Source: Ruminococcus flavefaciens
Lineage (GTDB): Bacteria; Bacillota; Clostridia; Oscillospirales; Ruminococcaceae
Direction: 5' to 3'
Length of the DNA stretch: 30,121 nt
Assembly: GCA_002309635.1 (NCBI GenBank)
Contig: DBXO01000048.1
Coordinates: 28,094-58,214, forward strand
This document shows positions 22,982 through 30,121 of the stretch, piece after piece; within the stretch, counting starts at the first letter, position 1; each line of letters begins with the position of its first letter. The translations under genes and the position numbers were made by a program. The notes beneath the pieces were generated by a model, which did no database searches, was not told the origin of the DNA, and saw nothing but the letters and a program-made list of their open reading frames with translations.

Positions 22982-23362
22982 TCAATGGGTGAGAGCCTGT
23001 CTCATCTGCCTGCACAGCAGTCTTGCGGGTATGCAGAGCACGAACCAGAGACAGGAAAAGGGGATACATATCTGACCGAGAAAATTAAAGGGCATGTCCG
23101 AGTAATCCCATACGTTCCAGTGCATAATAACATTGTCGAAAATGCCTACAGTCAGCTCTGTGGCTGTTATGACAAGGGTGCCTGCGACACAGCTCCTGAC
23201 CAGCGTTACCGAGCTGCGGCTGTTTATTGCGTAAAGCACAGAAAGCACCGCTCCTCCTGTGAGAGACATGGTCCAGTGAGTGTATCCGCGCATGACTATC
23301 TCGATAAGGCTGTAACAGAAATATCCCATAAGAAAAGAAAATAAGAGCTGCGAAAGCTTCAT
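22982..23362 (-). CDS. CmpB-like (putative ABC transporter type IV) small membrane protein
   Basis: 126 residues with four hydrophobic segments (about 5-22, 32-48, 58-76, 93-115). FLMGYFCYSLIEIVMRG and VWDYSDMPFNFLGQICIP are the signature of the CmpB-like family (Pfam ABC_trans_CmpB), annotated as putative ABC permease although direct transport data are lacking. There is no partner ATPase gene next to it. Start 23362 has TGAGGTGAT 4-5 bases upstream. Transcribed towards the zinc-ribbon gene; I found no good promoter for it. Confidence 0.8.
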   Translation of the reverse strand: MKLSQLLFSFLMGYFCYSLIEIVMRGYTHWTMSLTGGAVLSVLYAINSRSSVTLVRSCVAGTLVITATELTVGIFDNVIMHWNVWDYSDMPFNFLGQICIPFSCLWFVLCIPARLLCRQMRQALTH

Positions 23363-23503
23363 GGTATCACCTCAGGATCATTTTTGCATATACATTTTGG
23401 CGGGCTGAGCAGATGCCGCCGGACTGTGAACGCCGTAAATGTAATATACATTCTTATTATCGCCATATTTTACAATGAATATACAGAAAGGGAGTTGGAA
23501 TAA

Positions 23504-24976
23504 ATGCGAAAGAGCTGCATACTTATGCACATATCAAGCCTGCCGTCGGAATACGGCATAGGTAAAATGGGAAAGGCTGCGTTTGAGTTCGTGGACTTTC
23601 TCAGGTCCGCAGGTGTCAAATGCTGGCAGATACTGCCGATATCTCCTACGAGCTACGGAGATTCGCCCTATCAGTCCTTCTCGGTAAATGCGGGAAATCC
23701 TTACTTTATCGACTTTGAGGTGCTTGAAGGCGACGGTCTTCTTGAACGCCATGAGTACGATATGTTCGACTGGGAAAACGAGCCCGACAAGGTGGACTAC
23801 GCCCTGCTGTACGACAACTGTTACGATGTGCTTCGTATAGCCTATGAACGCTTCAAGCCCGCTAAGTTCCCCGATTACAGGAAGTTCTGCACGGAGAACA
23901 AGAAGTGGCTCGACGAGTATGCACTGTTCATGGCGCTGAAATTTCACTTTGAGGGCAAGCCGTGGTACTCCTGGGACGCCGATATCTCCATGCACAAGCC
24001 CAAGGCTGTGGCACAGGCGAAAAAGAATCTGAAAAAGGAGATAGGCTTCCATAAATTTATACAGTTCGAGTTCATCCGCCAGTGGAAGGAGCTGAAAAAG
24101 TACGCAAACGGAAGCGGTATAGAGATAATAGGTGATATCCCGATATACTGCGCACTTGACAGCGTTGAGGCCTGGGCTTCGCCGAAGCTTTTCTACTTTG
24201 ACAAGGCGAGGAAGCCAATAGCAGTTGCAGGCTGTCCTCCCGATGATTTCTCACCTTTGGGGCAGCTGTGGGGAAATCCCCTCTACGACTGGGATTACCA
24301 CAAAAAGACAGGCTATGAATGGTGGATAGACCGTATCGGCGCGGCTTCAAGGCTTTACGATATCGTCCGTATAGACCACTTCCGCGGCTTTGAGAGCTAT
24401 TATACCATCCCCTACGGCAACGAGGACGCTACTGTGGGAGAATGGAAAAAGGGTCCGAATTACGAGCTTTTCAAGCTTGCCGAGAAAAAGCTTGGCAGAC
24501 TAAAGATTATCGCCGAGGATCTGGGCTTTATAACTCCCGAGGTAAGGAAAATGCTGGATAAATGCGGATATCCGGGAATGAAGGTCCTGCAGTTCGCTTT
24601 CAGCGACGGCGGAAATGAATATCTGCCCCATAATTACAGCAGTACCAATTATTTTGCATATACAGGAACTCACGACAACGAGACCCTTAACGGCTGGGTG
24701 GAGACGCTGGACAAGAAGTCGCTGAAATTCGCCCTTAAATACCTCGGCGTCAAGAGGAAAAAGGACATTCCCGCCGCTGTTATACGCACGGCCTGGGGCA
24801 GCGTTGCAGAGGTGGCTGCGGCGCAGATACAGGACTTCCTCGACAGTCCACGCGAGGGCAGAATGAATACTCCCTCCACGCTGGGAGGAAACTGGCAGTT
24901 CCGCACGAAGAGGTCGGACTATACTCCCGAGCTTGCCAAGAAGATACGCAAGCTGAATAAGCTGTACAACAGGTAA
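23504..24976 (+). CDS. malQ: 4-alpha-glucanotransferase (amylomaltase, GH77)
   Basis: 490 residues, typical of GH77. It transfers alpha-1,4-glucan segments between maltodextrins, releasing glucose, in the cytoplasm. N-terminal LHISSLPSEYGIG is missing only its first usual residues, and GDSPYQSFSVNAGNPYFID is diagnostic. Catalytic nucleophile Asp291 in VRIDHFRGF, acid/base Glu338 in IIAEDLG, and transition-state Asp391 in THDNET. GGGAG about 9 bases before ATG 23504. It is 42 bases upstream of glgP; together they convert maltodextrins from starch or glycogen into glucose and glucose-1-phosphate. No consensus promoter is obvious upstream. Confidence 0.97.
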   Translation: MRKSCILMHISSLPSEYGIGKMGKAAFEFVDFLRSAGVKCWQILPISPTSYGDSPYQSFSVNAGNPYFIDFEVLEGDGLLERHEYDMFDWENEPDKVDYALLYDNCYDVLRIAYERFKPAKFPDYRKFCTENKKWLDEYALFMALKFHFEGKPWYSWDADISMHKPKAVAQAKKNLKKEIGFHKFIQFEFIRQWKELKKYANGSGIEIIGDIPIYCALDSVEAWASPKLFYFDKARKPIAVAGCPPDDFSPLGQLWGNPLYDWDYHKKTGYEWWIDRIGAASRLYDIVRIDHFRGFESYYTIPYGNEDATVGEWKKGPNYELFKLAEKKLGRLKIIAEDLGFITPEVRKMLDKCGYPGMKVLQFAFSDGGNEYLPHNYSSTNYFAYTGTHDNETLNGWVETLDKKSLKFALKYLGVKRKKDIPAAVIRTAWGSVAEVAAAQIQDFLDSPREGRMNTPSTLGGNWQFRTKRSDYTPELAKKIRKLNKLYNR

Positions 24977-25018
24977 GAGCTGAGAGCTTAGTTCTGAATA
25001 AAAGGAAGGTATGGAGAT

Positions 25019-27364
25019 ATGGATAAAAAGTTGTTTATGGAAAAATTCACGGGAAGACTTCCGAAGGATATAAAAAGCGCTTCACCCCAGCAGCTTCACG
25101 ACGCTCTCGGAAAGGCCGTTATGGAGATGTTCGCCGGGCGCTGGGAGGAGAGCCGCAGTCAGCACCTTTCAAAGCGCCGTGCCGCTTATCTTTCCATGGA
25201 GTTCCTTGTGGGACGTGCGGTATACAATAATCTGCTCGTTCTCGGTATTTATGACGAGGTGAGTGAAGTGTTCAGGGAGCTCGGTCTTGACCTTGCAGAC
25301 CTTGAGGTCATTGAGGACGCAGCCCTCGGAAACGGCGGACTTGGCAGACTTGCCGCATGTTTCCTCGACAGCGCCGCAACGCTGGGACTTCCCCTTGACG
25401 GCTACGGTATACGCTACAAATACGGACTTTTCAAGCAGTCCATTGTCGACGGCTTTCAGCGTGAGGACATCGACGACTGGACAAAATACGGCGACCCGTG
25501 GTCGGTGCGCTGCGACGAGGATACTGTTCTGATAGAATACAGCGGGCAGACCGTAAAGGCTGTGCCCTATGATATGCCTGTATTCGGTTTCCGCACGGAA
25601 AATGTGGGTACACTTAGACTGTGGCAGGCTGAGCCTGTCAAGGAGTTCGACTTCGATGTGTTCAACAAGCAGGACTACCTTGAGGCTTCAAAGGAGAAGA
25701 TATATGCTGAGGACATCTCACGTGTGCTTTATCCCAATGACGATACAGACGAGGGCAAGAAGCTCCGCCTTAAGCAGCAGTATTTCTTCAGCTGCGCTTC
25801 ACTTACTGATATTATAAGAAAGCACAAGGCCCGCTTCGGTACTCTTGATAACCTTGCGGACTGTATCTCGGTGCAGCTCAATGATACTCACCCTGTTATA
25901 TCTATCCCCGAGCTCATAAGACAGCTTGTGGACAATGAGGGCTACAGCTTTGAGAAAGCCCTTGAAATGGCAAAGAAGATATTCAATTATACAAACCATA
26001 CCGTAATGCAGGAGGCTCTTGAAAAGTGGCGCACCGATCTCGTTGAGGAGCTTCTTCCGAGGATATACGCTATTATCATACAGATAAATGAAGCCCTCAT
26101 CGCGGATATGTACAGCCGAGGAACTGAAAAGGAAAAGATAAGCCGTATAAAGATAATCAAAAGCGGCCTTATCCATATGGCGGATATGGCTTGCTATGCT
26201 TCGGGTCATATAAACGGTGTTGCGGAAATACACACGCAGATACTCAAGGATACCGTTCTTGCGGACTGGTTCAGCCTTTATCCGGAGAGGTTCCGCAACG
26301 AGACAAACGGTATCACCCAGCGCCGCTGGATAGCGCTCTGCAACAGGGAGCTCTCGGCTTATATCACCGAGCTTCTCGGCAGCGATGACTGGATAAACGA
26401 TCTTGACAGGCTCAGGGAGCTTGCTGAATATGCGGAGGACGAGAACGTGCTTCGCCGCTTTATCGGTATCAAGCAGGGCAAAAAGCGTCAGCTGGCAGAG
26501 TTTATAAAAGCTCACGACGGCATTGAAATTGATGAGGATTCTGTTTTCGATATTCAGATAAAGCGACTCCATGAGTATAAGAGACAGCTTCTGAATGCAT
26601 TCTCCATACTGTGGATATACTACGGTATCAAGGACGGAAGTATACAGAACTTCACGCCTACTACCTTTATTTTCGGAGCAAAATCAGCTCCCGGATACCG
26701 CCGCGCAAAGGCGATAATCAAGTTCATCAACGAGGTGGGCAGGATAGTTTCCGAGGATAAGGATACACGGGATCTTATCAAGGTGGTTTTCGTTCAGAAT
26801 TACAACGTTTCCTATGCGGAAAAGCTTGTGGCGGCAGCTGATGTTTCCGAGCAGATCTCAACTGCGGGTACTGAAGCAAGCGGTACGGGCAATATGAAGC
26901 TCATGCTCAACGGTGCGGTAACTCTCGGTACCTACGACGGAGCTAATATCGAAATAGTGCAGGAGGCAGGGGAGGAGAACAACTATATCTTCGGCGCCCG
27001 CGTTGAGGAGCTGGAGAAGATAGTTCCAGAGTACGACAGCAGAAGCGTTTTCTCTTCTGACAGTATGGTGCGAAAAGTGGTATCCTCGCTTATCGACGGC
27101 ACTGTTTCCGACGGCGGCAGCGGGGATTTCCGCGAGCTGTACATGGCTCTTCTTGACGGTGCGAGCTGGCATGCTCCCGATCATTATTACCTCCTCGGAG
27201 ATATGAGGGATTACGTGGAGACAAAGCTGCGCTGCATAAGTGATTACAGCAGTGACAGGCTCGGCTTTGCACGCAGACAGTGGCTCAATATGTGCAATGC
27301 GGGCAAGTTCAGTTCCGACAGGACTATCGCGGATTATGCGGAGAATATCTGGGGTATAAAATAA
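25019..27364 (+). CDS. glgP: Glycogen/maltodextrin phosphorylase
   Basis: 781 residues of GT35. It phosphorolyses alpha-1,4-glucans to glucose-1-phosphate. The C-terminal PLP site is intact: Lys627 in EASGTGNMKLMLNGAV. The active-site strings YLSMEFLVGR, ALGNGGLGRLAACF, RLHEYKRQLLN and NETNGITQRRW are all seen. It is shorter than the ~800-840 of many glycogen phosphorylases, at the N-terminal end, so allosteric control by AMP or phosphorylation is unlikely. ATG 25019 lies after GGAAGG. Downstream of malQ in one operon; maltodextrin versus glycogen preference is undecided. Confidence 0.97.
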   Translation: MDKKLFMEKFTGRLPKDIKSASPQQLHDALGKAVMEMFAGRWEESRSQHLSKRRAAYLSMEFLVGRAVYNNLLVLGIYDEVSEVFRELGLDLADLEVIEDAALGNGGLGRLAACFLDSAATLGLPLDGYGIRYKYGLFKQSIVDGFQREDIDDWTKYGDPWSVRCDEDTVLIEYSGQTVKAVPYDMPVFGFRTENVGTLRLWQAEPVKEFDFDVFNKQDYLEASKEKIYAEDISRVLYPNDDTDEGKKLRLKQQYFFSCASLTDIIRKHKARFGTLDNLADCISVQLNDTHPVISIPELIRQLVDNEGYSFEKALEMAKKIFNYTNHTVMQEALEKWRTDLVEELLPRIYAIIIQINEALIADMYSRGTEKEKISRIKIIKSGLIHMADMACYASGHINGVAEIHTQILKDTVLADWFSLYPERFRNETNGITQRRWIALCNRELSAYITELLGSDDWINDLDRLRELAEYAEDENVLRRFIGIKQGKKRQLAEFIKAHDGIEIDEDSVFDIQIKRLHEYKRQLLNAFSILWIYYGIKDGSIQNFTPTTFIFGAKSAPGYRRAKAIIKFINEVGRIVSEDKDTRDLIKVVFVQNYNVSYAEKLVAAADVSEQISTAGTEASGTGNMKLMLNGAVTLGTYDGANIEIVQEAGEENNYIFGARVEELEKIVPEYDSRSVFSSDSMVRKVVSSLIDGTVSDGGSGDFRELYMALLDGASWHAPDHYYLLGDMRDYVETKLRCISDYSSDRLGFARRQWLNMCNAGKFSSDRTIADYAENIWGIK

Positions 27365-27513
27365 TGATTATTTATGGGGAAAAGCTTTTTTTAAAACGGA
27401 TGTTTCAATAATAAGTATAATCTTCCATCATATATACTCCGTAGACTGTTTTTAATGCAAAAACAAGGAATTTCGTAAAAGCAATTTTTACATTCTCATT
27501 TTTATACAAAAAT

Positions 27514-27557
27514 ATACGCCTGTACTTATGTATTATCATGGGTACAGGCGTATTTTA
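27514..27557 (+). terminator. Terminator of malQ-glgP
   Basis: 12-bp perfect stem (27514-27525 with 27542-27553), 16-base loop, short T run. It lies 150 bases after glgP. Confidence 0.82.
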
Positions 27558-27592
27558 GTGACAATTGTCACTTGGAAAGTGACAAATGACAC
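27558..27592. promoter_or_regulatory. Pair of palindromic operator-like sites
   Basis: GTGACAATTGTCAC (27558-27571, perfect dyad) and GTGACAAATGACAC (27579-27592, one mismatched position pair), 21 bases apart, two helical turns. They precede a weak TTAAAA-N17-TATCAT promoter (27594-27622) of the membrane protein genes, a position suited to an activator. Confidence 0.55.
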
Positions 27593-27673
27593 CTTAAAAA
27601 TCTCTTCCTTATGTGGTATCATAATGTCAGAAGGGAAAAGCGGTTTGCTTTTAAATGAAAAGGAGCTGATATT

Positions 27674-28159
27674 ATGAGTAAAAGGGCAAAGATATTCATG
27701 TACATCTGCTTCGGCGGTATCGGTGTGTATCTTATCCGCTGTATCAACAGCGCGATCAGGGACAGATTCAGGGCTCCCCTCTGGGACTACCTCGGACTGG
27801 GCTATATGACTGTATGGGGAGCTATAGCGCTGCTCTCATGCTTCGGTCTGGTAGGGCTCGGAGTGTCGAGACGTATCGGCAAGCGCAGAGAAGCCGGAAA
27901 GGAACCTTTTTCAAAGGGCTACAGGATATCGTTCTACATCTCCTTTGTACCCTATGCGCTTTTGCTCTTATACAGCGCCTATTGCAGCAAGTACGGATTT
28001 TCGTTCCTGTGGTCGACCAGCTACGGCTGGGAAGCCTTTGAGGGTGCGTTTACCATAATGGGAATGGTCTTCTGTGTAATACCTGTGTTCCCGTTCTGCA
28101 TATTCTGGCAGATACTCTATATCGTAAAATGGGTGCGCAATCGGAAGGCAAATGCATGA
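27674..28159 (+). CDS. Four-helix membrane protein, first of a tandem paralogous pair
   Basis: 161 residues. Hydrophobic segments about 7-24, 38-62, 85-106 and 124-150, with a basic loop between the second and third (RRIGKRREAGKEPFSKGY). No family recognised. It is a paralogue of the next gene: GKEPFSKGYRISFYISFVPY here corresponds to GKKPISRLYKCSFILSFVPF there, and both end in a PVFP..IFWQ.LYI segment. AAAGGAGCTGATATT precedes ATG 27674. Probably a cytoplasmic membrane protein; function unknown. Confidence 0.78.
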   Translation: MSKRAKIFMYICFGGIGVYLIRCINSAIRDRFRAPLWDYLGLGYMTVWGAIALLSCFGLVGLGVSRRIGKRREAGKEPFSKGYRISFYISFVPYALLLLYSAYCSKYGFSFLWSTSYGWEAFEGAFTIMGMVFCVIPVFPFCIFWQILYIVKWVRNRKANA

Positions 28160-28173
28160 AAGGAGCTGAGCTA

Positions 28174-28689
28174 ATGAAAAAATATGAAAAGTTCTTAATG
28201 ATACTGTTCGGTGGCGGAGTTGTCTTATCTGCGGCTTCAGTGCTGTACATATGGCTTGTAATTGAAAAGGAACTGGGATATTTCGATGATGTGACGACGG
28301 TGCTGCCGTTCTGGGGCTTTTTTGTATCGTTGTTCGGTGTGAGTGCTGTAATGATATCATGGCGGCTTAGAAAACGGGCAGAGACAGGGAAAAAGCCTAT
28401 ATCAAGGCTGTATAAGTGCAGCTTCATACTGTCGTTTGTGCCGTTTGTGATACTGGTCATCTTTTCTGCATGCAGCTCGGCGGACGGTTTTACATTCATG
28501 TCATCCACGGTATATGGCAGCGAAGCTTTCTATGAATATATGGTGTGGTCAGGAATAATTATATTCGGACTCCTTATACCTGTATTTCCACTGATGATAT
28601 TCTGGCAGGTGCTGTATATAATTAAGAGGATACAGTATCGGAAGATGATGAGAGTGGTCAGTGATGAGTGCATAGTGATTAGAGAGTAG
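28174..28689 (+). CDS. Four-helix membrane protein, second of the paralogous pair
   Basis: 171 residues from ATG 28174. Upstream codons in frame overlap the preceding gene, while AAAGGAG lies 8 bases before this ATG, so it is preferred. Same layout as its neighbour: four hydrophobic segments, basic loop RLRKRAETGKKPISRLYK, and C-terminal IPVFPLMIFWQVLYIIKR. The C-terminus is extended by about 15 residues (VVSDECIVIRE). It arose by tandem duplication; divergence is large, so the event is old. Co-transcribed with the first copy (14-base gap). Function unknown. Confidence 0.78.
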   Translation: MKKYEKFLMILFGGGVVLSAASVLYIWLVIEKELGYFDDVTTVLPFWGFFVSLFGVSAVMISWRLRKRAETGKKPISRLYKCSFILSFVPFVILVIFSACSSADGFTFMSSTVYGSEAFYEYMVWSGIIIFGLLIPVFPLMIFWQVLYIIKRIQYRKMMRVVSDECIVIRE

Positions 28690-28699
28690 AAGGTAGTAG

Positions 28700-28760
28700 G
28701 TGACGCCGGTCTCGGCGTCACGAAACAGAGCTTCATGTTTTATGACATGGAGCTCTGTTT
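28700..28760 (+). terminator. Double hairpin, probable terminator of the paralogous membrane protein genes
   Basis: A 9-bp GC-rich hairpin (28700-28708 with 28713-28721) is followed at once by a 16-bp hairpin (28723-28738 with 28745-28760, one G-U). The tract after it is T-rich but interrupted. Confidence 0.7.
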
Positions 28761-28780
28761 ATGTTAAAATATAAAAATAT

Positions 28781-28842
28781 GTAAAGCCGACTTGACAAAA
28801 AATGTAAAGCGTGCTATACTAATTTTGTAAAGCGAGCTTTAC
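28781..28842. promoter_or_regulatory. Three operator repeats at exact 23-bp spacing overlapping the promoter
   Basis: GTAAAGCCGACTTGAC (28781), GTAAAGCGTGCTATAC (28804) and GTAAAGCGAGCTTTAC (28827). The third is a perfect 16-bp palindrome; the first two share the left half and have their right halves turned into the -35 and -10 boxes. Likely the autorepression site of the adjacent XRE protein. Confidence 0.75.
28792..28820 (+). promoter_or_regulatory. Consensus promoter of the XRE repressor gene
   Basis: TTGACA (28792-28797), 17-base spacer, TATACT (28815-28820). Each box lies inside one operator repeat. Confidence 0.85.
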
Positions 28843-28864
28843 TTTTACGAAGGAGGGTGATGTT

Positions 28865-29071
28865 TTGAAGAATAAGATTCAGGAGCTGCGAAAAGCCCGA
28901 AAGGTCACGCAGCAGGAGCTTGCGGACGCGCTCAGCGTCACGCGGCAGACTATAATATCACTGGAAAACGGAAAATACAATGCATCCCTCACACTTGCCC
29001 ACAAGGCGGCGCAGTTCTTCGGTGTTGCTATCGAGGAGCTGTTCATATTCGAGGGCGAGGAGAATTTATAA
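28865..29071 (+). CDS. XRE-family transcriptional regulator
   Basis: 68 residues, one helix-turn-helix domain (~4-57): IQELRKARKVTQQELADAL then SVTRQTIISLENGKYNASL. This is the YozG-like short XRE type that usually stands before a small membrane protein gene, as here. The start is TTG at 28865: AGGAGG lies 8 bases upstream, and the ATG at 28860 is followed by a stop. The three 23-bp repeats over its promoter suggest negative autoregulation, and the weak TTG start would further limit its level. The signal it answers is unknown. Confidence 0.92.
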   Translation: MKNKIQELRKARKVTQQELADALSVTRQTIISLENGKYNASLTLAHKAAQFFGVAIEELFIFEGEENL

Positions 29072-29082
29072 GGAGGAAAATT

Positions 29083-29508
29083 ATGGAGAATTTCAGAATT
29101 ACAATAAAGAAGAGAATTTATTTTTTCATTCTTCTTGCGGTTATCATGGTTGCAGGAATAATTCTGCTTGCAGCATTCGGAAGAGCTAATGACGGATTTA
29201 ATGCAACAAGCGGCATATTAGGCGCAATGCTTGCAATTGCTGTCGGCAACATCATTACGGCGAAAACGGCTCTTGGAAATGAAGCAAAACTGAAAGAAAT
29301 GTATATCAAACACACCGATGAGAGAAGTGCGCAGATAACTAAAGAAGCTTCTACAACCACCTTTCATGTTATCCTTATCGGTATGTCCATAGCGACTGTC
29401 ATTGCTAACTTTTTTAGCGAGATAGTGAGCTGTACGCTTTCTGTGAGTATGGCATTTATCTTTATGGTGTATATTTCGGTAAGCGCCTATTACAACAAGA
29501 AAATGTAA
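29083..29508 (+). CDS. Membrane protein paired with the XRE regulator, DUF2178-like
   Basis: 141 residues. Four hydrophobic segments (~12-32, 43-62, 100-118, 121-137). Between the second and third is a conserved-type cytoplasmic motif, HTDERSAQITKEASTTTF (~81-98), seen in the DUF2178 and related membrane proteins found next to short XRE genes. No enzymatic residues are recognisable. GGAGG lies 7 bases before ATG 29083, and the gene starts 11 bases after the regulator stop, so the two form one operon. Role unknown; the family name is by resemblance. Confidence 0.8.
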   Translation: MENFRITIKKRIYFFILLAVIMVAGIILLAAFGRANDGFNATSGILGAMLAIAVGNIITAKTALGNEAKLKEMYIKHTDERSAQITKEASTTTFHVILIGMSIATVIANFFSEIVSCTLSVSMAFIFMVYISVSAYYNKKM

Positions 29509-29514
29509 AACAAA

Positions 29515-29544
29515 ACTCCCCGATACATGTTCGTATCGGGGAGT
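29515..29544. terminator. Terminator between the XRE operon and the convergent PFOR gene
   Basis: 12-bp perfect stem (29515-29526 with 29533-29544), 6-base loop. On the minus strand it is followed by a T-rich run, so it best terminates the PFOR transcript. On plus only AATTAT follows. Confidence 0.82.
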
Positions 29545-29626
29545 AATTATATATTCGTATGTGCACGTTAGTTATCAAGCGGAATTATCCCGCTTTATTG
29601 CTCTTCACCGAAGAGCGCCACGCTGC

Positions 29627-30121
29627 TTACTTTTCAGCGAGCTTTGTGAGGTAATCGTAACGATTAGCTGCAGTCTTTTCTGCCTTCTCGAACAGCTCCT
29701 TAGCACGGTCAGGGAATGAACGTGTGAGTGCGCTGTAACGAGCCTCGTTCATGATGAAGTCCTGATAAGACTCTGTAGGAGCCTTTGAATCGAGCTGGAA
29801 CGGGTTCTTGCCCTCAGCAGCCAGACGGGGATCATAACGGAAGTTGTTCCAGTAGCCGCACTTAACAGCCTTCTCCATCTCAGCCTGACAGTTAGTCATA
29901 CCGCCCTTGATGGAGTGCATCTCACAAGGTGCATAACCGATGATGAGTGACGGTCCCGGATAAGACTCAGCTTCCTTGATTGCCTTGAGTGTCTGGTTCA
30001 TGTCAGCACCCATAGCGATCTGTGCAACATAGATGTAGCCGTAGCTCATAGCGATGTCAGCAAGACGCTTCTTTGCGATTGCCTTACCTGCTGCTGCGAA
30101 CTGTGCAACCTGACCGATGTT
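29627..30121 (-). CDS. nifJ: Pyruvate:ferredoxin (flavodoxin) oxidoreductase, C-terminal fragment cut by window edge
   Basis: The frame is open to the right edge of the window, so only the last 164 residues are visible. It opens NIGQVAQFAAAGKAIAKK, then MSYGYIYVAQIAMGADMNQTLKAI, SYPGPSLIIGYAPCEMHSI and the CGYWNNFRYDP segment. These are the end of the TPP-binding domain and the C-terminal part of one-chain PFOR. The enzyme oxidises pyruvate to acetyl-CoA, CO2 and reduced ferredoxin, the central step of fermentation to acetate and H2 in ruminococci. C-terminus ends TKLAEK. After the stop there are two small hairpins and then the terminator at 29515-29544. Confidence 0.95.
   Translation of the reverse strand, partial: NIGQVAQFAAAGKAIAKKRLADIAMSYGYIYVAQIAMGADMNQTLKAIKEAESYPGPSLIIGYAPCEMHSIKGGMTNCQAEMEKAVKCGYWNNFRYDPRLAAEGKNPFQLDSKAPTESYQDFIMNEARYSALTRSFPDRAKELFEKAEKTAANRYDYLTKLAEK

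Larger units (their letters stand above)
27365..27673 (+). other. Intergenic region after glgP
   Basis: 309 AT-rich bases. It contains the glgP terminator (27514-27557), then two palindromic sites (27558-27592) and the upstream region of the membrane protein gene at 27674. Bases 27365-27513 show no clear element. Confidence 0.6.

Noticed and set aside
25799..26572. Long open frame on the minus strand (257 codons) inside glgP
   Set aside because: It is antisense to the conserved phosphorylase and has no recognisable motif; codon bias of the real gene keeps the complement open.
28781..28842. Three regularly spaced repeats considered as a CRISPR array
   Set aside because: Repeat units of 16 bases with 7-base gaps over a promoter; no spacers of CRISPR size and no cas genes.

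Overview
The window reads as chromosome of a cellulolytic, anaerobic Ruminococcus (Oscillospiraceae, R. albus / R. flavefaciens / R. champanellensis type). The grounds are calcium-binding dockerins on two secreted proteins, a cohesin-like adaptor protein, a GH5 endoglucanase lipoprotein, ferredoxin-dependent 2-oxoacid oxidoreductases (IorAB and the end of a pyruvate:ferredoxin oxidoreductase), Firmicute-type promoters and Shine-Dalgarno sites, and a CIRCE heat-shock operator. No rRNA, tRNA, IS element, prophage or CRISPR array was seen. The genus is an inference from gene content.

Layout. 1-1536: 3' part of a SpoVB/MATE-type lipid flippase. 1725-2660: secreted cohesin-like plus dockerin protein, a candidate single-cohesin adaptor scaffoldin. 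2722-3345 (-): small lipoprotein. 3558-5000: Rrf2 regulator and convergent cysK, sharing a candidate operator; the cysK leader holds a 9-codon ORF ending Cys-stop. 8683-5240 (-): housekeeping operon of a diacylglycerol-kinase-like enzyme, holB, ricT and queH. 10132-8750 (-): dockerin-bearing SGNH hydrolase. 12400-10343 (-): GH5 lipoprotein with two related N-terminal modules. 12763-13674: lipoprotein ending in what looks like half a cohesin. 13816-14970: YbaK-type deacylase, then CIRCE-controlled Hsp20. 15334-16155: HAD phosphatase.

16254-22374 is an arylacetate/aromatic amino acid cluster: iorA, three unrelated small genes (a frameshifted zinc ribbon, an acidic orphan, and a membrane protein with a Tyr/Gly/Ser/Gln-rich tail resembling the FUS low-complexity domain), iorB, paaK, a Cse60-like small protein and a double-ACT protein. 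IorAB and PaaK interconvert aryl-pyruvates, arylacetyl-CoAs and arylacetates. This fits the known ability of rumen ruminococci to make Phe and Trp from phenylacetate and indoleacetate.

22498-23362: zinc-ribbon protein and a small CmpB-like membrane protein. 23504-27364: malQ-glgP, for maltodextrin and glycogen breakdown. 27674-28689: two tandem paralogous membrane proteins behind a pair of palindromes 21 bp apart. 28865-29508: XRE repressor plus membrane protein whose promoter lies inside three operator repeats spaced exactly 23 bp. 29627-30121 (-): C-terminal end of pyruvate:ferredoxin oxidoreductase, cut by the window edge.

The most unusual items are the half-cohesin lipoprotein, the FUS-like protein inside the ior cluster, the cysK leader peptide with its shared Rrf2-type motif, and the 23-bp-phased operator. 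No clearly new multi-gene system such as a defence or biosynthetic island is evident.
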